From Pantoea sp. Ep11b (GTDB lineage Bacteria; Pseudomonadota; Gammaproteobacteria; Enterobacterales; Enterobacteriaceae): a stretch of 64,000 nucleotides of DNA. The position numbers were made by a program, and so were the translations under genes. The notes under the pieces were generated by a model that was not told the origin of the DNA, made no database searches, and saw only the letters and a program-made list of their open reading frames with translations. Where the stretch lies: the NCBI RefSeq assembly GCF_040783975.1, contig NZ_CP160631.1:1302001-1366000 (forward strand). The letters run 5' to 3'. This document shows positions 1 through 10,388 of the stretch, in pieces (position 1 is the stretch's first letter; the number at the start of each line of letters is the position of its first letter).

Positions 1-1
1 C

Positions 2-778
2 TTCTTCGCGCACGGCGTGGTGGGGATGCTGCTGTCGCTGCAGATGGTGATGTTTGCCTATGGCGGCATTGAGATTATCGGCATCACCGCCGGTGAAGCG
101 AAGGATCCGGAGAAGTCCATTCCGCGTGCGATCAACTCCGTACCCTGGCGCATCCTGGTGTTCTACGTCGGCACGCTGTTTGTGATTATGTCGATCTATC
201 CGTGGAATCAGGTTGGCACTGCGGGCAGCCCGTTTGTCCTGACCTTCCAGCATCTGGGGATCGCGGCGGCGGCTTCCATCCTCAACTTCGTGGTGCTGAC
301 GGCCTCGCTCTCGGCCATTAACAGCGATGTGTTTGGCGTGGGCCGTATGCTGCACGGTATGGCACAGCAGGGCCATGCGCCGAAGATCTTTATGAAAGTC
401 TCTTCGCGCGGCATTCCGTGGGTGACGGTGGTGGTAATGATGTTCGCCATGCTGATCGCGGTCTACCTTAACTACCTGATGCCAGAGAAAGTGTTCCTGG
501 TGATCGCCTCCCTGGCGACCTTTGCCACGGTGTGGGTCTGGATCATGATTCTGCTGTCGCAGATAGCGTTTCGTCGCAAAATCGGCAAAGAGGCGGCCAG
601 CAAACTGCACTTTGCCCTGCCTGGCGGCAGCTGGACGGCTGGCGCTGGCGTCGCTTTCCTCTGCTTTATTATCGCGCTGATTGGCTACTTCCCCGATACC
701 CGCGTTTCGCTCTATGTCGGTATGGTGTGGATCGTGCTGCTGCTGGCAGGCTACAAACTGGTGCGTAAGCCTCGTTGA
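2..778 (+). CDS. proY: Proline-specific permease ProY, 3' part
   Basis: C-terminal 258 residues of an amino-acid/polyamine/organocation (APC) family permease; the reading frame is already open at base 2, so the gene starts outside the window. The visible part begins inside a membrane segment and carries the family signature EIIGITAGEAKDPEKSIP, followed by further hydrophobic segments. Sequence and position upstream of acpH/queA match ProY, a cytoplasmic-membrane proton/proline symporter (about 457 residues in E. coli). The C-terminus is a little shorter than in E. coli, ending KLVRKPR. A strong hairpin follows seven bases after the stop. Assignment within the family rests on similarity remembered from E. 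coli ProY plus synteny. Confidence 0.9.
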   Translation, partial: FFAHGVVGMLLSLQMVMFAYGGIEIIGITAGEAKDPEKSIPRAINSVPWRILVFYVGTLFVIMSIYPWNQVGTAGSPFVLTFQHLGIAAAASILNFVVLTASLSAINSDVFGVGRMLHGMAQQGHAPKIFMKVSSRGIPWVTVVVMMFAMLIAVYLNYLMPEKVFLVIASLATFATVWVWIMILLSQIAFRRKIGKEAASKLHFALPGGSWTAGAGVAFLCFIIALIGYFPDTRVSLYVGMVWIVLLLAGYKLVRKPR

Positions 779-784
779 TCTTCT

Positions 785-816
785 GTTCTGCTCTCCCGAT
801 GCCGGGGGAGCAGAAC
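785..816 (+). terminator. Hairpin terminator after proY
   Basis: 14-bp stem (785-798 with 803-816, one G-U pair) and a 4-base loop, just after the proY stop. The following bases are only moderately T-rich, so it may be a weak intrinsic terminator or a 3'-end stabilising hairpin. Confidence 0.6.
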
Positions 817-1245
817 CGGTTATTTCCCGCTTCTGTTTTATCCTCCGTTATTTGTGTGATCCGCTGCACAGCCTTCCGTTTTTCAGCCGCTGCGACATTG
901 CGCAGAAATAGTATGGCGTGGTGTTAAGCAGTTTATTTTTCCGACGACGTGTGGAACGGTTTAATTAATGACCTGATTAGCATCACAGATGCTTAAGCCG
1001 GATAGCCGGACAGGCGTCATCGCGCGGCAGGGCGCGGCGGGCGGGAGTTGAACAGCAGGCGTGGGGATGAAGAAAATAAAAAACGGCGAAACTAGTCGCC
1101 GAAAGAATCAAAGAATTACAGGAAAAAATAATTATAAAGGGATGATTGACGTAACTATCGTAAAACAAAAAAGAGGGGGCTGATAGCCAGCCAGTTTTAA
1201 ATAAGAAAAGGTCGGAATGGCGCTAATTAACAGCGGTTAACATTA
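817..1245. other. Gene-poor spacer between proY and the phytase-like gene
   Basis: About 430 bases with no convincing gene on either strand. It holds a small perfect hairpin (AGCATC/GATGCT, 979-993), a short GC-rich patch (about 1018-1050) and, from about 1070, an AT-rich part with a minus-strand terminator described separately. This is where E. coli carries malZ; no malZ remnant is visible. Confidence 0.6.
1070..1101 (-). terminator. Minus-strand intrinsic terminator without an adjacent gene
   Basis: On the minus strand the stem CGGCGA/TCGCCG (1101-1096 with 1089-1084, loop CTAGTT) is followed by TTTTTTATTTT. This is a textbook rho-independent terminator. It lies about 190 bases beyond the stop of the phytase-like gene, so it either ends read-through from that operon or belongs to a short unannotated minus-strand transcript. 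Confidence 0.65.
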
Positions 1246-1274
1246 TTCAGGCCGCCGGAAAGCGGCGGTCTGAA
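1246..1274 (-). terminator. Hairpin after the phytase-like gene
   Basis: Stem of 11 bp (TTCAGGCCGCC with GGCGGTCTGAA, one G-U pair) about 17 bases beyond the minus-strand stop at 1292. The downstream bases on the minus strand are TAATGTT, a weak U tract, so termination may be partial. Confidence 0.5.
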
Positions 1275-1291
1275 TTTCATTAGCCACAGAC

Positions 1292-2548
1292 TCAGGGCAC
1301 TATAACCGAAACCGGCAGCGTAGCGCTGTTATCCAGGTTTTTACGCAGCCGATTCAGTGTGGATTGATAAGGGCAGAGCAGACCCACCTTTGTGACTCTG
1401 CAGTCGGGCTGATGCCACTCCTGACGTAACAGCGGATGTTTTTCATCAACCGGCTGCAGCTGGCGTATCCCATCCAGACTCTGTGCCTGAAAATAGAGGC
1501 GCAAAAACCGTTCGCCGCTGTGGATGTCGCGCCAGCGCTCCAGCACCAGACTGCTGCCGGGCGGGATGTTGCCGCGTGCATAACCGGGTAGCTGCCAGCT
1601 GAAACCCATCAGGGTGCGCACCATCGCAATATTGGTGTCGTGCGCGACCAGAATAAACCAGCGGGCAGGCGAACGCGCATCGTCGATCGTCTCCAGCAGG
1701 GCGTTGAGCAGGATTGAGCCGCGCCGCTGAGCCAGGTAGAGAAGATCGTTACTGAGATCGTAGTTGGCGGTCAGCAGGGGCAGCAGCGTGGTGATCTGCG
1801 CGGCGGAAGTGATATGCCCCCAGGCGAGCTGATCGAACGGCAGATTTTCGCTGTAACCCAGCCGCAGCGTCTCCACCATGCTCGCCATCGCGCTCAGCCC
1901 GTAGACGTAACTGCCGCCGCTGCGGGTCTGCCGGATCGACCAGGGCTGGTCGAAGAAGGTGCAGGCAACGGCGGGCGGACAGACGGCGGCTTTCAGCTGC
2001 TGAATCGCCGGTTGCAGCTGCTGTTGCAGCTGCGCCAGATCGCCCGCTTTCTGCTGTTTAGCGGCCAGCTCCTGAGCCGGGTCGCCCCGGGTGATCGCCA
2101 GTTTTTCGCTCTGAAACAGCGGGTCAGCGTCACCCGCCACGGAATGCACCGGCACGCCGCAGCCGGGAAAGGCCCCGTCAGTCAGCGCCGCGCCGGTGGC
2201 GCGGGTGCGCTGCAGCGGGCTGGCGCGCACGTAGACCTGGGTCGCATCAGGGCAGCCAGCCTTCAGCAAACCGAGCTGGCGATAGTGATCGCCCTCCCAG
2301 CGCCCTTTATTGACCACCGCGCTGTAGCCATGACCGGTCAGCTCGCCATCGGCCGTGCTCCACTGTGTCCAGGGCTGCTGACTGGCGGCCTCGATCTCTT
2401 TACGGTTGCCCGGCGTTGGCGGGCGGACACCATGACGGCTCAGTTCAACCACTTTCTCCAGCTGATACTCCGCGGCCTGTGTCGCCGGGCTTGCCAGCCA
2501 GAGAGACGTGAGGATCAGCGCGCAGCGGCACAGGATGGGCAGCCTCAT
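1292..2548 (-). CDS. Periplasmic histidine acid phosphatase, phytase/AppA-like
   Basis: 418-residue secreted phosphatase. A signal peptide covers about residues 1-25 (hydrophobic core, likely cleavage after ATQA). The histidine-acid-phosphatase signature RHGVRPP is at 38-44, with H39 the expected phospho-acceptor, and the proton-donor motif HDTN is at 303-306. HDTN is the form seen in AppA phytases, whereas glucose-1-phosphatase (Agp) usually differs in this motif, so hydrolysis of phytate or other phosphomonoesters in the periplasm is the best guess. The ATG directly follows the TAG stop of the upstream inositol-phosphatase-like gene with no spacer, so the two are surely co-transcribed. The exact substrate (phytate, sugar phosphate or general) cannot be read from the sequence. 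Confidence 0.85.
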   Translation of the reverse strand: MRLPILCRCALILTSLWLASPATQAAEYQLEKVVELSRHGVRPPTPGNRKEIEAASQQPWTQWSTADGELTGHGYSAVVNKGRWEGDHYRQLGLLKAGCPDATQVYVRASPLQRTRATGAALTDGAFPGCGVPVHSVAGDADPLFQSEKLAITRGDPAQELAAKQQKAGDLAQLQQQLQPAIQQLKAAVCPPAVACTFFDQPWSIRQTRSGGSYVYGLSAMASMVETLRLGYSENLPFDQLAWGHITSAAQITTLLPLLTANYDLSNDLLYLAQRRGSILLNALLETIDDARSPARWFILVAHDTNIAMVRTLMGFSWQLPGYARGNIPPGSSLVLERWRDIHSGERFLRLYFQAQSLDGIRQLQPVDEKHPLLRQEWHQPDCRVTKVGLLCPYQSTLNRLRKNLDNSATLPVSVIVP

Positions 2549-3361
2549 CTATTCATCCAGCGCGCTGTTACCGGTCAGCGCTTTGATCTGTGGATAGAGC
2601 GTTGCATTAGCCAGCAGCACCGGATTGCCGTTTTTCAGCCCCTCGTTGCGCAGATAATCGTTGGTGACACCGCCCGCTTCGCGCATCAGAACAATGCCCG
2701 GCAGACTGTCCCAGGGATGCATATGCGCTTCGTAATAACCAATCAGGCGTCCCGCTGCCGCCCAGGCACTGGTCAGCGCGCCGGAACCAACACGGATAAA
2801 CATGCCGCCCTGGGCGATTAGCCCGTTAATCAGATGCGAAACGCTTTCGCCCGGCGTCCGGCTGGAGTTGCTGATGCCGAGCAGACCCTCATTAAGCGCT
2901 GTTGCGCCATGAGCCTGTATCGGACGTTCATTGAGCCAGGCACCCTGACCGGCGCGGGCGTGAAACAGCTCCTGATGATTAGGATCGCAGATCACGCCGA
3001 TAACGGGTTCACCCTCACACACCACCGCCAGCGAGACGCACCAGTTTGGCAGTCCGTTGACGAAGCAGGCGGTGCCATCAATCGGATCGACAACCCAGAT
3101 AAAAGGGGCACCCTGAACCTCGCCGCCGCTCTCCTCACCATAGACGGCATCCTCCGGAAACCGTTCGGCGATTAAGGTCTTGATCAAGGCCTCCACATTG
3201 CGATCGGCCTCGCTGACCACGTCCTGCAAATCCCTTTTGTGTTCCACCACCAGTGTCTGACGCTGCTGATACCAGGATAAGGCCCGGCTGGCCGCCGCAC
3301 GGGCGATGTCGCAGGCGTAACGGTAACGCGCGTCAATTTCAGAATGCGAAGCGGATGACAT
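2549..3361 (-). CDS. Inositol monophosphatase family phosphatase
   Basis: 270 residues with the full metal-dependent IMPase fold signature: GEESGG at 75-80 (metal-ligand glutamate), DPIDGT at 92-97 and WDSLPG at 217-222. No signal peptide, so cytoplasmic. The family hydrolyses inositol-1-phosphate, histidinol phosphate, PAP or fructose-1,6-bisphosphate using Mg2+; this protein is not SuhB, CysQ or HisB by context. GAGGAAAAG just before the ATG is a good ribosome-binding site. It is the first gene of a two-gene unit with the phytase-like phosphatase, separated from upstream acpH (same strand) by about 200 bases that must hold its promoter. Coupling to a phytase suggests myo-inositol phosphate as substrate; histidinol-phosphate phosphatase is the main alternative. 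Confidence 0.85.
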   Translation of the reverse strand: MSSASHSEIDARYRYACDIARAAASRALSWYQQRQTLVVEHKRDLQDVVSEADRNVEALIKTLIAERFPEDAVYGEESGGEVQGAPFIWVVDPIDGTACFVNGLPNWCVSLAVVCEGEPVIGVICDPNHQELFHARAGQGAWLNERPIQAHGATALNEGLLGISNSSRTPGESVSHLINGLIAQGGMFIRVGSGALTSAWAAAGRLIGYYEAHMHPWDSLPGIVLMREAGGVTNDYLRNEGLKNGNPVLLANATLYPQIKALTGNSALDE

Positions 3362-3565
3362 CTTTTCCTCTTATGCTTTTTTGCCCTATCGAACGGAAGG
3401 CGCGCCTGAACAGGCGGTCTGGCTGTGATGTTAACTTAACTACTGTTAAGAAAGGCTTCATTAAGCCGCAGATGGCGTGTAATGGCAAGATGGGGCGAAA
3501 CCGGGCGACGGTTTTTCAGCGGGCAGGAATGGATTGCCGCCAGCCCGGTAGCAGAGGATCGGGTT

Positions 3566-4147
3566 TTACAGGGTTCTGTTGGTCGCCAGCGTCATTAAAC
3601 GCGGATAAAAATCAAAAAACAGCGCTTCCAGCTGATCGTAATGCCGGGTGAAATCGTGGTAAGAGTCGCGCAGCGCCGCCAGGCGGGGACGACGGCTGGC
3701 CATACCGTGCAGCACCCGCTCCAGCCGTGCGGGCTGGGCATAGTGTTCAAACCAGTGCTCGCGCCACATTACCGCGTTAAGGTGCTGAAATTCAGGGGGG
3801 GTGTCGCGCAGCTGCGGCACGATCTCCTGCTCGGCGGCGGCAGAAAATTGCGCCAGCGTCTGGTCAGGCGTGAACTGCTGCCAGTGGCGGGCCAGAAAAT
3901 GGTCCCAGATGACATCCAAAGTGATGGGGGCCACGCGATACGTTTCCGCCCGGAAAAGCTGGCGGGCGGTGCGCACCTCTGGCAGCGCATCGGTCATGAC
4001 GTCGAGACGACGGTGCATGAGAATGCCGTCTGCGACAGGCGAAGACCAGTGCTGGTGCGGATTACCCCGCACAAAATCGGCCATTAAGTTACCGAGCAGG
4101 GAGCTGTTTGCCAGCTGAGCCAGATGGAGATGAGCGAGAAAGTTCAT
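3566..4147 (-). CDS. acpH: Acyl carrier protein phosphodiesterase AcpH
   Basis: 193 residues, the same length as E. coli AcpH (YajB). It removes the 4'-phosphopantetheine arm from holo-ACP, giving apo-ACP, in the cytoplasm. The N-terminus [10 protein letters not shown], the stretch [18 protein letters not shown] and [17 protein letters not shown] are the family's conserved HD-like metal-binding patches (multiple His/Asp). It is divergent from queA as in other enterics. The start is fixed by the conserved [10 protein letters not shown]; no Shine-Dalgarno sequence precedes it, and a perfect TATAAT lies only five bases upstream, suggesting a leaderless mRNA (see findings). Confidence 0.93.
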   Translation of the reverse strand: MNFLAHLHLAQLANSSLLGNLMADFVRGNPHQHWSSPVADGILMHRRLDVMTDALPEVRTARQLFRAETYRVAPITLDVIWDHFLARHWQQFTPDQTLAQFSAAAEQEIVPQLRDTPPEFQHLNAVMWREHWFEHYAQPARLERVLHGMASRRPRLAALRDSYHDFTRHYDQLEALFFDFYPRLMTLATNRTL

Positions 4148-4152
4148 GACGC

Positions 4153-4158
4153 ATTATA
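4153..4158 (-). promoter_or_regulatory. Candidate -10 element of acpH
   Basis: TATAAT on the minus strand, five bases before the acpH ATG. Transcription would begin at or next to the start codon. No good -35 hexamer is seen at 16-18 bases, so the element is a prediction only. Confidence 0.4.
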
Positions 4159-4250
4159 GGCTGAACTGCCTTTGCGCAGCCAGTTGTTCAGAATTGGTCG
4201 ATTTTCCGCTAAACTGTGCCGCCTGTTTTTGCCTGAGAAAGAACATTTCA

Positions 4251-5321
4251 ATGCGTGTCGCCGATTTTGCTTTTGAATTGCCCGAATCCCTGATTGCTCA
4301 CTATCCCCAGGCGCAGCGCAGCGGCTGTCGACTGCTGACGCTTGAGGGTCCCAGCGGTAACCTGTCGCATGGTGTGTTCACCGATGTGCTGGATAAGCTC
4401 AATCCAGGCGACCTGCTGGTGTTCAACAATACCCGGGTGATCCCGGCACGCGTCTTTGGCCGTAAAGCCAGCGGCGGCAAAATCGAGATGCTGGTTGAGC
4501 GCATGCTGGACGACAAGCGCGTGCTGGCCCATGTGCGCGCCTCGAAAGCGCCAAAGCCGGGTGCTGAGCTGCTGCTGGGCAAAGATGAGAGCGTGAAAGC
4601 GACCATGGTGGCACGCCACGATGCGCTGTTTGAGATCGCGTTTGATGACGAGCGCGCCGTGCTCGACATCCTCAACAGCGTCGGCCATATGCCGCTGCCG
4701 CCCTATATCGATCGTCCGGATGAAGAAGCTGACCGCGAGCTTTATCAGACCGTCTACAGCGCCCGTCCGGGGGCTGTGGCGGCGCCCACTGCCGGGCTGC
4801 ACTTTGACGAACCGCTGCTGCAGGCGCTGAAAGAGAAGGGCGTCGAAATGGCCTTTGTGACGCTGCACGTTGGCGCGGGCACCTTCCAGCCGGTGCGCGT
4901 CGAGACTATCGAAGAGCATCACATGCATGCCGAATATGCCGAAGTGCCGCAGGACGTGGTTGATGCGGTGCTGGCCTGCAAAGCGCGGGGCAACCGGGTG
5001 GTGGCTGTCGGCACCACCTCCGTGCGTTCCCTGGAGAGCGCCGCCAGAGCGAGTCAGGATGCCCTGATCGCGCCGTTCTTCGACGATACCCAGATTTTTA
5101 TCTATCCGGGCTATGAGTATCAGGTGATCGATGCACTCATCACCAATTTCCACCTGCCCGAATCGACCCTGATTATGCTGGTGTCGGCCTTTGCCGGTTA
5201 TCAGCACACCATGGCCGCGTACCGCGCAGCCGTGGCTGAGCAGTATCGCTTCTTCAGTTATGGAGACGCGATGTTTATCAGCAAAAATCCGCAGGCGCCG
5301 CTGGAAAAAGTGGGCGACTGA
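4251..5321 (+). CDS. queA: S-adenosylmethionine:tRNA ribosyltransferase-isomerase QueA
   Basis: 356 residues, the length of E. coli QueA. It transfers and isomerises the ribosyl part of S-adenosylmethionine onto preQ1 in tRNA (Asp, Asn, His, Tyr), forming epoxyqueuosine. Conserved blocks include [41 protein letters not shown] and [17 protein letters not shown]. The frame is open 35 codons further upstream, but the conserved MRVADF start at 4251 fits homologues. tgt follows 78 bases downstream; the pair performs consecutive modification steps. Confidence 0.97.
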   Translation: MRVADFAFELPESLIAHYPQAQRSGCRLLTLEGPSGNLSHGVFTDVLDKLNPGDLLVFNNTRVIPARVFGRKASGGKIEMLVERMLDDKRVLAHVRASKAPKPGAELLLGKDESVKATMVARHDALFEIAFDDERAVLDILNSVGHMPLPPYIDRPDEEADRELYQTVYSARPGAVAAPTAGLHFDEPLLQALKEKGVEMAFVTLHVGAGTFQPVRVETIEEHHMHAEYAEVPQDVVDAVLACKARGNRVVAVGTTSVRSLESAARASQDALIAPFFDDTQIFIYPGYEYQVIDALITNFHLPESTLIMLVSAFAGYQHTMAAYRAAVAEQYRFFSYGDAMFISKNPQAPLEKVGD

Positions 5322-6547
<1,226 letters not shown>

Positions 6548-6548
<1 letters not shown>

Positions 6549-6880
6549 TGAGCTTATTCATTTCTGACGCCGTGGCCGCAGCAGGCGCACCGTCTCAGGG
6601 AAGTCCGTATTCTCTGGTGATCATGCTGGTGGTATTTGGTCTGATTTTCTATTTCATGATCCTGCGTCCACAGCAGAAACGTGCGAAAGAGCACAAGAAG
6701 CTGATGGACTCTATTTCCAAGGGTGATGAAGTGCTGACCAGCGGTGGCCTGGTAGGTCGCGTAACAAAAGTCTCTGACACGGGCTACGTAGCGATTGCGC
6801 TGAATGACACCAACGAAGTAGTCATTAAACGTGATTTCGTCGCCGCCGTGCTGCCTAAAGGCACTATCAAGGCGCTGTAA
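6548..6880 (+). CDS. yajC: Sec translocon accessory subunit YajC
   Basis: 110-residue inner-membrane protein with a single N-terminal transmembrane helix (about residues 19-40, ending [17 protein letters not shown]) and a small cytoplasmic domain with [13 protein letters not shown]. It associates with SecDF and SecYEG. Its ATG overlaps the last base of tgt. secD follows 25 bases later in a single tgt-yajC-secD-secF transcription unit. Confidence 0.97.
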
Positions 6881-6905
6881 TTCTTTCTTCCCTAAGGGAA
6901 CTGCC

Positions 6906-8753
6906 GTGTTAAATCGTTATCCTTTGTGGAAGTACGTGATGCTGGTCGTCGTGATTCTCGTCGGCCTGCTCTATGCGCTTCCCAACCTGTATGGTGAGGA
7001 TCCGGCCGTTCAAATCACTGGTGCGCGCGGAAGCGCCGCCAGTGAGCAGACGTTGGATCAAATTCAGTCCGCATTAAAACAAGATAATATCCAGAGCAAA
7101 TCCGTTGCGCTGGAAAACGGGGCGATCACCGCACGCTTCGCCAATACGGATGTGCAGTTGCGCGCCCGTGAAGCGATCATGAAAGCGCTGGGTGAAAACT
7201 ACGTTGTCGCGCTGAACCTCGCACCCGCGACGCCGCGCTGGCTGACTCTGCTGTCAGCAGAACCGATGAAACTCGGTCTCGATCTGCGGGGCGGTGTGCA
7301 CTTCCTGATGGAAGTGGACATGGATACGGCGCTCAGTAAGCTGCAGGAGCAGAATGCTGACACGCTGCGTAGCGACCTGCGCGCCAAAAACATCCCTTAC
7401 ACCAACGTCAATAAAATCGCGAACTACGGCGTGGAAATTCGTTTCCGTGACGCTGCCAGCCGCGATGCGGCGATCGCCTGGCTGAGCTCACGTCACCAGG
7501 ATCTGGTGATCAACAGCAGCGGCAGCGATGCCCTGCGTGCCACCATGAGCGATGCCCGCCTGAGCGAAGCGCGTGAATATGCGGTTCAGCAGAACATTAC
7601 CATTCTGCGTAACCGTGTGAACCAGCTGGGTGTGGCGGAACCGCTGGTGCAGCGTCAGGGCTCTGACCGCATCGTCGTTGAGCTGCCGGGGATTCAGGAT
7701 ACGGCGCGCGCCAAAGAGATTCTGGGCGCAACCGCAACGCTGGAATTCCGTCTGGTTAACACCAGCGTGGATCCGGGTGCGGCGGCCAGTGGCCGTGTAC
7801 CGGGTGACTCGGAAGTGAAGCAGATGCGTGATGGTCAGCCGGTCGTGCTCTACAAGCGGGTGATCCTGACCGGTGATCACATCACCGATTCAACCTCCAG
7901 CATGGATGAGTACAACCAGCCACAGGTGAACATCTCACTGGATGGCGCGGGCGGTAACATCATGTCGAACTTCACCAAGGACAACATCGGCAAGCCGATG
8001 GCGACTCTGTTTGTGGAGTATAAAGACAGCGGTAAAAAAGATGCCAACGGCCGTTCCGTGCTGGTGAAACAGGAGGAGGTGATTAACGTCGCCAATATCC
8101 AGTCTCGCCTGGGTAACAGCTTCCGCATCACCGGTATCAGCAATCCGAACGAAGCACGCCAGCTCTCGCTGCTGCTGCGCGCCGGTGCGCTGATTGCGCC
8201 TATCCAGATTGTGGAAGAGCGCACTATCGGACCGACCATGGGTCAGCAGAACATTACCCAGGGTCTGGAAGCCTGCCTGTGGGGTCTGCTCGCATCGATC
8301 CTGTTTATGGTGGTGTTCTATAAGAAGTTTGGTCTGATTGCGACCAGCGCACTGCTGGTCAACCTGGTGCTGATTGTCGGCATTATGTCTCTGCTGCCAG
8401 GCGCGACCCTGACCATGCCAGGTATTGCCGGTATCGTGTTAACGCTGGCGGTAGCGGTGGATGCTAACGTACTGATTAACGAACGTATTAAAGAAGAGCT
8501 GCGTAACGGGCGCTCGGTTCAGCAGGCAATTCATGAGGGCTACAAAGGCGCCTTCTCCAGTATTGTCGATGCGAACGTCACAACCCTGATCAAAGTTATC
8601 ATTCTTTACGCGGTCGGCACCGGTTCGATCAAAGGTTTTGCGATTACCACCGCAATTGGTATCGCGACCTCAATGTTCACCGCGATTATCGGTACCCGTG
8701 CCATTGTTAACCTGGTTTACGGTGGCAAACGCATCAACAAGCTGTCTATCTGA
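6906..8753 (+). CDS. secD: Protein translocase subunit SecD
   Basis: 615 residues, as in E. coli. An RND-type inner-membrane protein that uses the proton gradient to help pull preproteins out of SecYEG on the periplasmic side. N-terminal helix (about 8-28), a large periplasmic domain with [14 protein letters not shown], and five C-terminal helices including [17 protein letters not shown]. The start is GTG at 6906 ([13 protein letters not shown]); the frame stays open upstream but homology fixes this start, with TAAGGGAA as ribosome-binding site. Its TGA lies inside the ribosome-binding site of secF. Confidence 0.98.
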   Translation: MLNRYPLWKYVMLVVVILVGLLYALPNLYGEDPAVQITGARGSAASEQTLDQIQSALKQDNIQSKSVALENGAITARFANTDVQLRAREAIMKALGENYVVALNLAPATPRWLTLLSAEPMKLGLDLRGGVHFLMEVDMDTALSKLQEQNADTLRSDLRAKNIPYTNVNKIANYGVEIRFRDAASRDAAIAWLSSRHQDLVINSSGSDALRATMSDARLSEAREYAVQQNITILRNRVNQLGVAEPLVQRQGSDRIVVELPGIQDTARAKEILGATATLEFRLVNTSVDPGAAASGRVPGDSEVKQMRDGQPVVLYKRVILTGDHITDSTSSMDEYNQPQVNISLDGAGGNIMSNFTKDNIGKPMATLFVEYKDSGKKDANGRSVLVKQEEVINVANIQSRLGNSFRITGISNPNEARQLSLLLRAGALIAPIQIVEERTIGPTMGQQNITQGLEACLWGLLASILFMVVFYKKFGLIATSALLVNLVLIVGIMSLLPGATLTMPGIAGIVLTLAVAVDANVLINERIKEELRNGRSVQQAIHEGYKGAFSSIVDANVTTLIKVIILYAVGTGSIKGFAITTAIGIATSMFTAIIGTRAIVNLVYGGKRINKLSI

Positions 8754-8763
8754 GGAGTGCGTT

Positions 8764-9732
8764 GTGGCACAGGAATATAACATTGAGCAGTTAAATCACG
8801 GGCGTAAAGTCGTCGACTTTATGCGCTGGGATAAGCTGGCCTTCATCATTTCGGGACTGCTGATCCTCGCGGCGATTGCGATCGTAAGCGTGCGTGGCTT
8901 CAACTGGGGTCTCGATTTCACCGGCGGTACGGTGATTGAGATCGCGCTGGAGAAACCCGCCGACCTCGACACGCTGCGCAGTGAGCTGGTGAAAGCGGGC
9001 TTTGACGAGCCGCTGGTGCAGAACTTTGGCAGCAGCCGCGATGTGATGGTGCGTATGGCGCCGGTGACCGGCGGAGCCGGTACCGAGTTAGGCAATAAAG
9101 TGGTGTCGGTGATCAACCAGACCACCCAGCAGAACGCGACCGTGAAGCGCATTGAGTTCGTCGGCCCGAGCGTGGGCAGCGACCTGGCGCAGGCGGGGGC
9201 GATGGCGCTGCTGTCTGCACTGATTGCGATTCTGATCTATATCGGTTTTCGCTTTGAGTGGCGTCTGGCGCTGGGTACGGTACTGGCGCTGGCGCATGAC
9301 GTGATCATCACCTGCGGCCTGCTGGCGCTGTTCCGCATTGAAATCGACCTGACTATCGTTGCCTCGCTGATGTCAGTGATCGGCTACTCGCTTAACGATA
9401 AAATCGTGGTGTCAGACCGTATTCGTGAAAACTTCCGCAGGATCCGTCGCGGCAGCTCTTACGACATTACGAACGTGTCGCTGACCCAGACCTTAAGCCG
9501 TACGCTGATCACCTCGCTGACGACGCTGGCGATGATCCTCATCCTCTTCATCTTTGGCGGTGCGTTGCTGAAAGGCTTCTCGCTGACCATGCTGATTGGT
9601 GTGGCGATTGGTACGATTTCATCCATTTATGTCTCTTCGGCGCTGGCGCTGAAGCTGGGCATGAAGCGTGAACATATGCTGGTTCAGAAGGTGGAGAAAG
9701 AGGGCGCCGATCAGCCTTCAATCCTGCCGTAA
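8764..9732 (+). CDS. secF: Protein translocase subunit SecF
   Basis: 322 residues, partner of SecD in the SecDF-YajC complex. GTG start ([15 protein letters not shown]), preceded by TGAGGAG that overlaps the secD stop. First membrane helix about 23-43, then [17 protein letters not shown] in the periplasmic domain, and the C-terminal helices with [16 protein letters not shown] and [15 protein letters not shown]. It ends GADQPSILP as in E. coli, and a strong terminator follows. Confidence 0.98.
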   Translation: MAQEYNIEQLNHGRKVVDFMRWDKLAFIISGLLILAAIAIVSVRGFNWGLDFTGGTVIEIALEKPADLDTLRSELVKAGFDEPLVQNFGSSRDVMVRMAPVTGGAGTELGNKVVSVINQTTQQNATVKRIEFVGPSVGSDLAQAGAMALLSALIAILIYIGFRFEWRLALGTVLALAHDVIITCGLLALFRIEIDLTIVASLMSVIGYSLNDKIVVSDRIRENFRRIRRGSSYDITNVSLTQTLSRTLITSLTTLAMILILFIFGGALLKGFSLTMLIGVAIGTISSIYVSSALALKLGMKREHMLVQKVEKEGADQPSILP

Positions 9733-9750
9733 AGACCGTCGCGCAATGAA

Positions 9751-9782
9751 AACGGGCAGCCCTGTGGCTGTCCGTTTTTTTT
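9751..9782 (+). terminator. Terminator of the queA/tgt-yajC-secDF unit
   Basis: 11-bp stem AACGGGCAGCC/GGCTGTCCGTT (9751-9761 with 9766-9776, one G-U pair), loop CTGT, followed by a run of T to 9782. Confidence 0.9.
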
Positions 9783-9793
9783 GCATCGCGCCC

Positions 9794-10372
9794 CTAAGGG
9801 GTAGCGGATGCCGCAGGACGGGTCGGGGCGGGGGCATCACCGGTCACGTTGTGCACCCGGACATAACCTAACTGTTCGGGTGTCAGACCGCTGAGCCGCA
9901 ACGGAATGGACGCCGTATGCTGTGGCAGCAGCGAGGCTGGCAGCGCAACGGTCTGGCTCAGGCTGTCACTGTTCAGCGGTTTACCGGTTGCCGGGTCGAG
10001 TTCACCCCAGATGACGGTTGCATGCAGGGCGGGCAGAGGCCGATCGTCCATTGAGCGAACGGTCAGAGTCGCCCGCGAGCCGCTGGCTTCGGCGGTGACC
10101 GGCGACAGCGTCAGCCGCAGCGTGCCGAGCCGGGTCTTCAGCGCCACCGGCGTGTTCGCCTGCGGCACCAGCCACGCACCCTGTTCAGAGTGGGCGTTAA
10201 GCTGCCCCTGGATCTCCAGCGCACTGGCCTGCGTAGTCAGATGCTGCATCTGCTGATTCAGCTGAGTGACTTCCTGATGCAGCTCTCTGACCTGCGGATT
10301 ACCGGCCGTTGTGCTACAGCCGCTCAGCGTAATCAGCGAAAGTGCCACCGGCGCCCAAACCAACCTGTTCAT
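9794..10372 (-). CDS. yajI: YajI-like lipoprotein (DUF3251)
   Basis: 192-residue lipoprotein: a signal peptide ending in the lipobox LSGC (Cys about residue 19), then a short coiled-coil-like segment (about 30-55, heptads rich in Q/L), then a beta-rich domain resembling YajI. Function unknown; presumably anchored in the outer membrane facing the periplasm. It is a little longer than E. coli YajI because of a Pro/Ala-rich tail. It lies 16 bases behind kbp on the same strand with AAGGATAAC as ribosome-binding site, so the two probably share a transcript. In E. coli yajI also precedes nrdR, which supports the name. Confidence 0.8.
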   Translation of the reverse strand: MNRLVWAPVALSLITLSGCSTTAGNPQVRELHQEVTQLNQQMQHLTTQASALEIQGQLNAHSEQGAWLVPQANTPVALKTRLGTLRLTLSPVTAEASGSRATLTVRSMDDRPLPALHATVIWGELDPATGKPLNSDSLSQTVALPASLLPQHTASIPLRLSGLTPEQLGYVRVHNVTGDAPAPTRPAASATP

Positions 10373-10388
10373 AAGTTATCCTTGTCCG

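Noticed and set aside
990..1035. GCCGGATAGCCGGACAGGCG near 996 considered as a REP element
   Set aside because: A single loose resemblance without the paired inverted copy or the usual REP stem.
1814..2821. A 335-codon plus-strand frame opposite the phytase and IMPase genes
   Set aside because: Low-complexity Arg/Gln/Ala-rich translation and it crosses two real genes on the other strand; no support for coding.
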